Origin: Siphonodentalium dalli
Taxonomy: Eukaryota > Mollusca > Scaphopoda > Gadilida > Siphonodentaliidae
NCBI GenBank assembly: GCA_032622095.1
Contig: CP136062.1
Location: 203,263,959 to 203,327,958, forward strand
Direction: 5' to 3'
Length of the DNA stretch: 64,000 bases
The position numbers were made by a program, and so were the translations under genes. The notes under the pieces are model-generated. The model worked only from the letters and a program-made list of their open reading frames with translations. It was not told the DNA's origin and did no database searches. Numbering within the stretch: the stretch's first letter is position 1; the number at the start of each line of letters is the position of its first letter. Positions 57,124 to 64,000 of the stretch are shown here, piece after piece.

Positions 57124-57643
57124 CAGTAATGCCCTAAATAATTGACTCCTTAACCACAGCAGAATTATGGGTAACTTTTCATGAAATCCTGAAAAATTAC
57201 CCATAATTATGCTGTGGTTAACCCTTTACCCAACAAACCGGCCAAAACCGGCCAAATAAAGCTTCAACAGCCTAAAATATCTTCGGTCTGTCTCAATAGA
57301 ACCATACAAATATGGATATCATTGGAACCGGCTCCTTGACCACATTGTGATAGTTACAGTTATGCCCTGTGCCAATGCATTCTCTTATATATGCGAGTCG
57401 AACATAGGTCGCCTCGCATATATAAGAGAATGCATTGGCCTAAAAGAAATCTTTTTTTAACACTTTTTACCATTTTTTCTTACATTCTTTAACAATTTTA
57501 TAATTTTTAATGTGTTAAGCCAATGCATTCTCTTATATATGCGAGGCGACCTATGGTCGACTCGCATATATAAGAGAATACATTGACACAGGGCCCTTCT
57601 GTTGGGTAAAGGGTTAAGGAGTCGATTATTTAGGGCATTGCTG
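57124..57643. mobile_element. Family A MITE split by family C
   Basis: TA before 57124 and after 57643. The right arm is cut at GTGG|TTAA|GGAGTCG, where family C sits. The central turn is deleted (TTTTCATGAAATCC). Confidence 0.9.
57222..57613 (+). mobile_element. Family C element nested in family A
   Basis: TTAA at 57218-57221 and 57614-57617. Because the intact host sequence is known from other A copies (GTGGTTAAGGAGTCG), the pre-insertion site can be read directly and contains one TTAA. This fixes the duplication as TTAA. Confidence 0.95.
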
Positions 57644-57679
57644 TATCTCGATAGCTAAATGACAACGTAGGCATGTTAT

Positions 57680-58131
57680 CAAGGCCTCAAAATATGGTGG
57701 TGGAAATTTGCAGAATGAGGCATCAGAGGGTGAATATTGTGATGCTACTCTGGCCTAGCATCACTAAATTCACCCTCTGGGGACCTCATTCTGCCTAGGA
57801 CTTATCTCCTCTGGAAAGTATCTTCGTTATCAAATTAACAATTATTTATAGTTTCTTTAGAAACTTCTTTTTCGGTTTAGATTCTCTATATCCCCAAATT
57901 GGCAGACGACAATGCATAATCAAGTTGTTCAATTGGTGCACATCACCATCTTCACCATCTCGTAACTTAAATCTGAGTCTATAGGTCTTCCATAGAAGAT
58001 GAGGACATGCAGAATGAGGTCCCCAGAGGGTGAAGTTAGTGATGCTAGCCCACTGTTCCATTTAGCGTCAGTAAATTCATCCTCTGTGGACCTCATTCTG
58101 CAAATTACCAGCACCATATTTTGATGCTACA
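57680..58131. mobile_element. Family B MITE, long form
   Basis: Variant termini with CTCAAAATATGGTG and complement GCACCATATTTTGATG. Both modules and the spacer (CCCCAAATTGGCAGACGACA) are present. No target duplication is visible. Confidence 0.72.
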
Positions 58132-58156
58132 TGTGATCTAGGTTCATTGACATATA

Positions 58157-58369
58157 CAGTGATGCCCTAAGTAATCGACTCCTTAAAAACAGCAGAATTA
58201 TGGGTAACTTTTCAGGATTTAGTCGGAAATATGGCTTGTTGCCATTCATCGGAAAGCTCTCGTGGAGAGCTTTCCGATGAATGGCAACAAGCCATATTTC
58301 CGACTAAATCCTGAAAAGTTACCCATAATTCTGCTGTGTTTAAGGAGTCGATTACTTAGGGCATTACTG
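58157..58369. mobile_element. Family A MITE
   Basis: TA on both sides; central turn is CTCGTGGAG. Both arms carry CTAAGTAATCGACTCC. Confidence 0.9.
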
Positions 58370-58548
58370 TAGTTCATTTCTGGAGGGCACTCCCATCCAT
58401 TTCTCATTAAATCACTCATGACACAAATTAATTAAGTTTTCTTGTACTAGTAGTTTGATCGCATCAGTATCAACTCAACACTCATTGGTTTAAATATCAG
58501 TTAACTATCGAGTGCACCAATTCACAGAGACAATTTCTGGCTTCTGAG

Positions 58549-58996
58549 CAAGCCTCAATTTAGTGTGTCTGACATTTGCAGAATGAGGTACCCAGAGGGT
58601 GAATTTTGTTACTATATATCCCACATAGTGGGCTAACATCACCAAATTCACCATCTGGGGACCTCATTCTCCTTGGGCCTCAACTGATATGGGAGATCTG
58701 AGATCAGATTGAAGTTCGCCAATTAAAGTTGGTGATGTTCACCCATTATTCACATCGATTATACATTTTATCTTCTGCAAAATTAGTAGATATAGAGACT
58801 CAGCAGAAGGGAAAAGTAACTAAAAACAATGTTAATTTGAGACTATAGATATTTCCCAGAAGATTAGGCCTAAGCAGAATGAGGTCTCCAGAGGGTGAAT
58901 TTGGTAACGTTAGCTCGCTGTGCGGGATAACATCACTAAATTCACCCTCTGGGGACCTCATTCTGCAAATATCAAGACACACTAAAATCAGGCTTG
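58549..58996. mobile_element. Family B MITE, long form
   Basis: Termini CAAGCCTCAATTTAGTGT and complement. Flanks CTTCTGAG and CTTCAAAG agree at 6 of 8. Confidence 0.78.
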
Positions 58997-59209
58997 CTTC
59001 AAAGATGGGCTATGATTTTTATTTGGGAATCAGGAAGCACTTAACCAACATTGAATGGCTGCCCTATTATCAAGTGCCAGAGAAGGTTCAATCAACTCAG
59101 GTTAACATCCCTTAATACTGGGGAGAATTCTGATGTGTTTCACCTAACCACACATGGCAGAAATGAATTAGTCTTGGATTGTTGCATGAGGAGACATAGT
59201 CAACATTAA

Positions 59210-59434
59210 CCCTTTCAGTGCCAAGTCCAATTTTTGTATCAACCCATATTTCCTTGATCATTTTTCAAATTTATCGATTATAATAATGTGATACATTGAT
59301 GGAAAGAGCTCTAATGTGATACATTGATGGAAAGAGCTCTTCCATCAATGTATCACATTATTATAATCAATAAATTTGAAAAATGATCAAGGAAATATGG
59401 GTTGATACAAAAATCGGACTTGGCACTGAAAGGG
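59210..59434. mobile_element. Family E foldback, TTAA-flanked
   Basis: TTAA at 59206-59209 and 59435-59438. Arms of about 100 bp, CCCTTTCAGTGCCAAGTCC and complement, pair almost perfectly. The centre has a duplicated GTGATACATTGATGGAAAGA. Confidence 0.87.
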
Positions 59435-59438
59435 TTAA

Positions 59439-61187
59439 CCACCAGTATAGGTGTAACTCATAGTCGGCAGTCAAAAATGGTCAATTCAAGGTCAAATCGG
59501 GTCCAATTTCACATGCACCCATGTCCTTCCTCATATACGCTCATTATTATAATAGTCATGTTTCTGACAAAGGCATGGGACGAATCCCGCCAGTGGCGGG
59601 CTAATCTGCTAGTATTATATATATCAGGAAATACACTTCTCAAGGACTAAAATAGGGACAAGTGGTAAAATTTAGGGAGAAGATAATATCAAGCCTTCAA
59701 ATAGATAATATCCCAAGTCACCTTCTAGGCTGGTCTCTGGTACCCTGATTTTATTTATCTGAGCAAGTTTGTCACTTGCTCACCAGAGGTCTGTGGTTAT
59801 TATGTGTGGTGTAGTACATGATTTCGCAGTGAAATTAACTCTCTCCGCCACTAATAAAACCAATGAAAATTAAATGGCGCATTGGCTTAATGCATTGACA
59901 CTCGACTATGAGTTAAATTATCTTGTACTTTTTGCATGTAATTGAATGTGAGTCAAGGGTCAATATGTTAAATGACAATAAACCACACCATAGCAAACAT
60001 TTAGATGAATGCAGTTAATACATTTGGTGATTATTTGTGTCAAAGATGTTTCAAGGTAATTTGTATGCATTATGTCCAGGTCAATTAGCTGTAATAGATA
60101 TAGTCCGAGAGCTGAGACTGGATTTCACGATTTTTTTTAGGTATTTTCTTAATCAGAGGGTGATAGGCATCAGAAACCCCATTTCTTACGAGCTGTAGTG
60201 GATATACCCTTGTCTATGAATAGCATATTTCCAATTTTCTGAGGTGTTATTTTGGCAAATTTTGTTAAATGTGTTTTTTTTGGGTAAAATCTCGATCAAT
60301 AATAGCCAACAGACACGCATTATATGCTTATTAACTTGCACAATTGGTGTATAGACTAATCAGTTGCATGTTCATAGAAATTGTGGGGAAAGCACTACAC
60401 CCATGACGTTTAATGATAACGTCGGCAAAAAATGTGTTGTGATTCAACAAACCATGCACGTTCAGCATAGCATGAGTAATAAATGTTATACCCATTTGTA
60501 TTTATAAAACAGCAGTGATCGTCTGTGTTATAATATGCACTATTATTTGTCAATCAAATATCAACAAACCTTGTTACCTCAAAAATTGTGCAATAATGTG
60601 TCAGCTCTTGGATAATAACGTCACCAATTATTATCTAATACGACGCAGCTGTTTTGAATTTCGCGAGCGCTTTTGTCGCACAGTAGATCGTTGGGCATAA
60701 AGCATTAATGTTGTAATCAGAAAATCTTGTTACTGTGTCTTTCGATTACTGGTATTCCAAATGAGAATTAGGAACATTGAATTACAATGTAAGTTCATTC
60801 GTAGCGTTAGTTTACCTTTTATTGAGAAAATAAGACAAAATTAATAACGACACTGTAGTAACTACAGCCTACACACATCGGGGCGAGTGAAAAGTGATCG
60901 AAATTCCTGATGTGAAATATAATAAGAATGTCATCACGAATTTACCTTTCTACTGTGCGAAGATGGGCATTTAATGTACAGCACTTGGTATGGTCCGATA
61001 CTGTGCGAAACAAAATAACATATATTTAATAAGGAATTAATTGTTATCATTAGACTATATAGTACATACATGCATGTGATAATCCATAAATATACTATTT
61101 TCTGAAATCGAAAGGAACACATAATTATGAACAAAGCAGAAGATACATTCAGGCGAACTCGGTCAATTGGGAAAGTTACACGATGAA
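59439..61187. other. Unassigned intron DNA
   Basis: CGAATCCCGCCAGTGGCGGG (59581-59600) contains a small GC-rich hairpin. No exon or repeat family is supported elsewhere in this 1.7 kb. Confidence 0.3.
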
Positions 61188-61256
61188 CACCATGTCGATT
61201 TCAACGAAAATCGACGAACAACATGTTCGTCGATTTTCGTTGAAATCGACATGGTG
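61188..61256. repeat. Perfect hairpin with 33-bp arms
   Basis: Arms 61188-61220 and 61224-61256 are exact complements around a 3-base ACA. The arm begins CACCATGTCGATTTCAACGA. I find no other copy in the window and no TA, TTAA or 8-bp duplication at its edges. Confidence 0.95.
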
Positions 61257-61358
61257 ACACCTTTGAATGAAATGAACAGCTATGAAATGGACACGCTTCT
61301 CGGTATAGTATCTTTGCCGCAGTGCTCACCCAGCGTCAGGAAAAGAAATAAACAGCTA

Positions 61359-61571
61359 CAGTAATGCTCTAATTAATCGACCTCTTAGCCACAGCAGAAT
61401 TATGGGTAACTTTTCAGGATTTAGTCGGAAATATGGCTTGTTGCCATTCATTGGAAAGCTCTCGGGGAGAGCTTTCCGATGAATGGCAACAAGCCATATT
61501 TCCGACTAAATCCTGAAAAGTTACCCATAATTCTGCTTTGGTTAAGAGGTCGATTAATTAGAGCATTACTG
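61359..61571. mobile_element. Family A MITE, very regular foldback
   Basis: TA on both sides. Both termini share variants (GCTCTAATTAATCGACC), and the central turn is CTCGGGGAG. It lies 138 bp upstream of exon 3. Confidence 0.92.
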
Positions 61572-61709
61572 TACTCTCATATGAGTGGTTTTGCTTTGGT
61601 TCGTTAATTACGCTAGCGTATGATCATATCACTTCTAAACAAACTTTCCATTAATGATTTAATAGAATTAGTGGAATACAATCTCATGAGGATTTTTCTT
61701 GTTTTTCAG

Positions 61710-61781
61710 GTTCTAACAGATTTTTCAGTACAACAAACCCCAGGCAGCAGAACCAGAAAGATGGGGATGAGAAGCCACAAG
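61710..61781 (+). CDS. Exon 3 of the split gene
   Basis: Acceptor GTTTTTCAG ends at 61709; donor CAAG|GTATAT at 61782. The exon is 72 bp and symmetric (phase 1 in, phase 1 out), and its first two bases complete the Gly codon begun by exon 2. In that phase it encodes SNRFFSTTNPRQQ then NQKDGDEKPQ; the phase that starts one base into the exon has an immediate stop (TTC TAA). RFFST resembles a mitochondrial processing site, and the charged, Gln/Lys-rich segment after it recalls [20 protein letters not shown] in human paraplegin. That likeness is from memory, short and weak. The gene continues beyond the window. Immediately downstream is a 125-bp tandem triplication. Confidence 0.55.
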
Positions 61782-61805
61782 GTATATGTAAGATGAATTC
61801 ATGCT

Positions 61806-62180
61806 TTATCTGTTTGGTTACTGAATGGATTCTCCCAGTCAGTTATAGATTCCTATTCAGTCATTTGGAGGGAATGGTCTGATGGGCCCATACTCCTGAT
61901 CCAACTACAATCCCCCATGGTGAGACTATGTTATCTGTTTGGTTACTGAATGGATTCTCCCAGTCAGTTATAGATTCCTATTCAGTCATTTGGAGGGAAT
62001 GGTCTGATGGGCCCATACTCCTGATCCAACTACAATCCCCCATGGTGAGACTATGTTATCTGTTTGGTTACTGAATGGATTCTCCCAGTCAGTTATAGAT
62101 TCCTATTCAGTCATTTGGAGGGAATGGTCTGATGGGCCCATACTCCTGATCCAACTACAATCCCCCATGGTGAGACTATG
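61806..62180. repeat. 125-bp tandem triplication
   Basis: Units start at 61806, 61931 and 62056 and appear identical. Part of the unit (GAATGGATTCTCCCA and GGAGGGAATGGTCTG) is related to family D. Located 24 bp after the exon 3 donor. Confidence 0.95.
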
Positions 62181-62249
62181 TTATCTGTCCAGAAGAGGAC
62201 CCTTTTCATCAATTAGAGCTGATTAGAGTGGGAAATATTAGAAACTCAA

Positions 62250-62960
62250 GCAGGAGAACCTCATTCTGCTTAACCCTTTACCCAACAAACCGGTCAAAAA
62301 CGGCCAAATAAAGCTGCAACAGCATAAATTATCTTGAGTCTGTCTCAATAAAACCATACAAATATGGATATCATTGGAACCGGCTCATTGACCACATTGT
62401 GATGGTTACAGTTATGCCCTGTGCCAATGCATTCTCTTATATATGCGAGTCGACCATAGGTCACCTCGCATATATAAGAGAATGCATTGGTCTAAAAAAT
62501 CTTTTTTTAACACTTTTTACCATTTTTTTCTTACATTCTTTAACAATTTTATAATTTTTAATGTGTTAAGCCAATGCATTCTCTTATATATGCGAGGCGA
62601 CCTATGGTCGACTCGCATATATAAGAGAATGCATTGGCACAGGGCCGTCCTGTTGGGTAAAGGGTTAAGCCTCAACTGCTATGGGAGTCCTAGAATCAGA
62701 TTGAAGTTCCCCAGTTGAAGGTCACCCATTAGTCACCTCGATTATGCATTTTTATCTTCTGCAAATTAGGGGATATAGAAACTTCCCAGAAGGGAAAAAA
62801 TAACTAAAACAATGTTAATTTGAGACTATAGATATACACTTCCCAGAAGATGAGGCCTAAGCAGAATGAGGTATCCAGAGGGTGAATTTGATGTTGCTAG
62901 CCCGATGTGAGGGATAGCATCACTAAATTCACCCTCTGTGGACCTCATTCTGCAGGCTTG
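62250..62960. mobile_element. Family B MITE split by family C
   Basis: Left-truncated. GAACCTCATTCTGC before and GCCTCAACTGCTATGGGAG after the insertion are contiguous in other B copies (27045-27080), separated by one TTAA. Right module ends CTCATTCTGCAGGCTTG. Confidence 0.82.
62274..62664 (+). mobile_element. Family C element nested in family B
   Basis: TTAA at 62270-62273 and 62665-62668. The GGCC end has GGTCAAAAACGGCC. Both palindromes present. Confidence 0.93.
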
Positions 62961-62987
62961 TCTTTATATGGAAAATGATTGCTTCTA

Positions 62988-63114
62988 CAGTAATTCCCTA
63001 AGTAATCGACTCCTTAAACACAGCAGAATTATGGGTAACTTTTCAGGATTTAGTCCTGAAAAGTTACCCATAATTCTGCTGTGTTTAAGGAGTCGATTAC
63101 TTAGGGCATTGCTG
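62988..63114. mobile_element. Family A MITE, short form
   Basis: TA on both sides. Arms of about 60 bp meet at GGATTTAGTCCTGAA; the inner halves of both arms are gone, giving a perfect short foldback. Confidence 0.87.
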
Positions 63115-63373
63115 TATATCAATTCAGGCTGACCATGACTTACATGTATACCAGTAAATAGCGAATTCCTCCCTCACAGTTTGATATTTAGATGGGTTCA
63201 ATTAATGTATTGGGAGAGATTAGCAATCACCTCAGTGGCTTCTTCTGATTAATACTGATCACATAGCATTATGGCCACAGACTTGAGTTAATTGTTCCGA
63301 TGAAGCTATGCACACATCTCCTATTCGCCCACTAACAACCAATCTTTGCTTCAGTCTGATGATTGCTGATATC
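63115..63373. other. Unassigned DNA
   Basis: Nothing recognised. Confidence 0.25.
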
Positions 63374-63524
63374 CAAGCCTTGATATAGTGTGTCTGTCAT
63401 TTGCAGAATGAGGTTCCCAGAGGGTGAATTTAGTGATGCAACCCCGCATAGCGGGCTAGCATCACTAAATTCACCCTCTGGGGACCTCATTCTGCAAATG
63501 ATAGGCACACTATTTCAAGCCTTG
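63374..63524. mobile_element. Family B MITE, single module
   Basis: Flanks CTGATATC (63366-63373) and CCGATATC (63525-63532) match at 7 of 8. Only one foldback module of 151 bp, which shows a single module can exist as a complete inserted unit. Confidence 0.87.
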
Positions 63525-63751
63525 CCGATATCTGCATTAATGCCATCATGCCTAATCTGATTTAATATCCCTGTATTTGTGCGCCATATTACGGACACTA
63601 GGCCTATTGACAATGGGGACAAGGTCACCTAAGAAACGTCTGCGATAGTTGACTCTGTTAGTGTCAAGTCCTTGATCAGTAATAATAAATAAGATGAATA
63701 ATTACCCTGAACCATCTTAAAGATGCCCTGTGCGATCTGTCATCAAATTAA

Positions 63752-64000
63752 CCCTTTCTATATAAATGGATTCTCCCACCAAGTTAAAAACATGTTCATC
63801 AGAAAGGTCTATTATTGATTCGGAGGGATGTACAGGTAATATAAGACGACGGCAGAAAATTACAGGAAGGAGTCCTGTTTATTGAGGGAAATGTTCAGAT
63901 AATAAGTTCAACAAATGACCTATGGTGGTTTGTTCAACTTATTATCTGAACATTTCCTACGGAATAACTACTCATCAATGAGTGTTTAGTACAGATGGAG
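63752..64000. mobile_element. Family D element running to the window edge
   Basis: TTAA at 63748-63751. Contains an inner hairpin: AAATGTTCAGATAATAAGTT near 63890 and its complement near 63932, around GACCTATGGTGG. The right end (GAGTGTTTAGTACAGATGG) is the inverse of the D left part. Confidence 0.7.

Noticed and set aside
61167..61364. 65-codon frame covering the perfect hairpin
   Set aside because: It starts with TTG rather than ATG, is made largely of the hairpin read through both arms and ends in a family A terminus. No splice sites support it.

Overview
This 64-kb window is AT-rich animal DNA, very probably from a marine lophotrochozoan and most likely a mollusc. The evidence is compositional. 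The short palindromes TACATGTA and TACCGGTA are scattered throughout. There are several GTCCGTCCG-headed repeat families of a type common in bivalve and gastropod genomes. The few coding segments are split by introns. No rRNA, tRNA, bacterial operon or CRISPR array was found. Species cannot be named from this sequence alone.

Genes. The best gene is a three-exon partial model on the + strand: exon 1 (3001-3177), exon 2 (12956-13073) and exon 3 (61710-61781). All junctions are GT-AG and the phases agree (0, then 1, then 1 at the last donor). The introns are about 9.8 kb and 48.6 kb. The joined N-terminus is rich in Arg, Ser and Leu and leads into an RFFST-type site, which suggests a mitochondrial presequence. 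A weak resemblance to the N-terminus of the m-AAA protease paraplegin (SPG7) is noted, not proven. The gene runs off the right edge. A divergent hypothetical reading frame lies at 757-1149 on the - strand. Two broken transposon coding fragments are recognisable: a BED zinc finger inside a hAT element (8658-8834, -) and the C-terminal end of a LINE ORF2 (31253-31783, -). A short THAP-like start lies at 39032-39133.

Repeats. Most of the rest is transposon-derived DNA, largely in the giant second intron. Family A is a foldback of about 210 bp with TA flanks (Tc1/mariner-like, about 17 copies). Family B is a 150-470 bp modular element with 8-bp target duplications (hAT-like, 14 copies). Family C is a 350-390 bp TTAA-flanked element with two 69-bp palindromes (piggyBac-like, 8 copies). 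Families D and E are other TTAA-flanked elements. One chimera of E and C is present. Nesting gives a relative order: C sits inside A, B and D, and B sits inside D. A 2.5-kb element at 18485-21000 has long terminal inverted repeats and a 9-bp target duplication. Families F, G and K are longer repeats that begin with a small hairpin followed by GTCCG-rich DNA and degenerate internal units.

Tandem arrays: a 38-bp minisatellite (14236-15476), a 13-bp one (42820-43289), 46-bp and 125-bp arrays, and a 52-61 bp one. Possible regulatory DNA: the exon 1 upstream region (CCAAT boxes and a YY1-like site), a pair of bZIP/CRE-like sites near 38465-38540, and a compact E-box/M-box cluster at 40132-40172.

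The most unusual observations are the double-palindrome TTAA element with its dated nested insertions, the E/C chimera, an apparently single-copy perfect 33-bp-arm hairpin at 61188-61256, and a short sequence module that recurs in otherwise unrelated repeat families.
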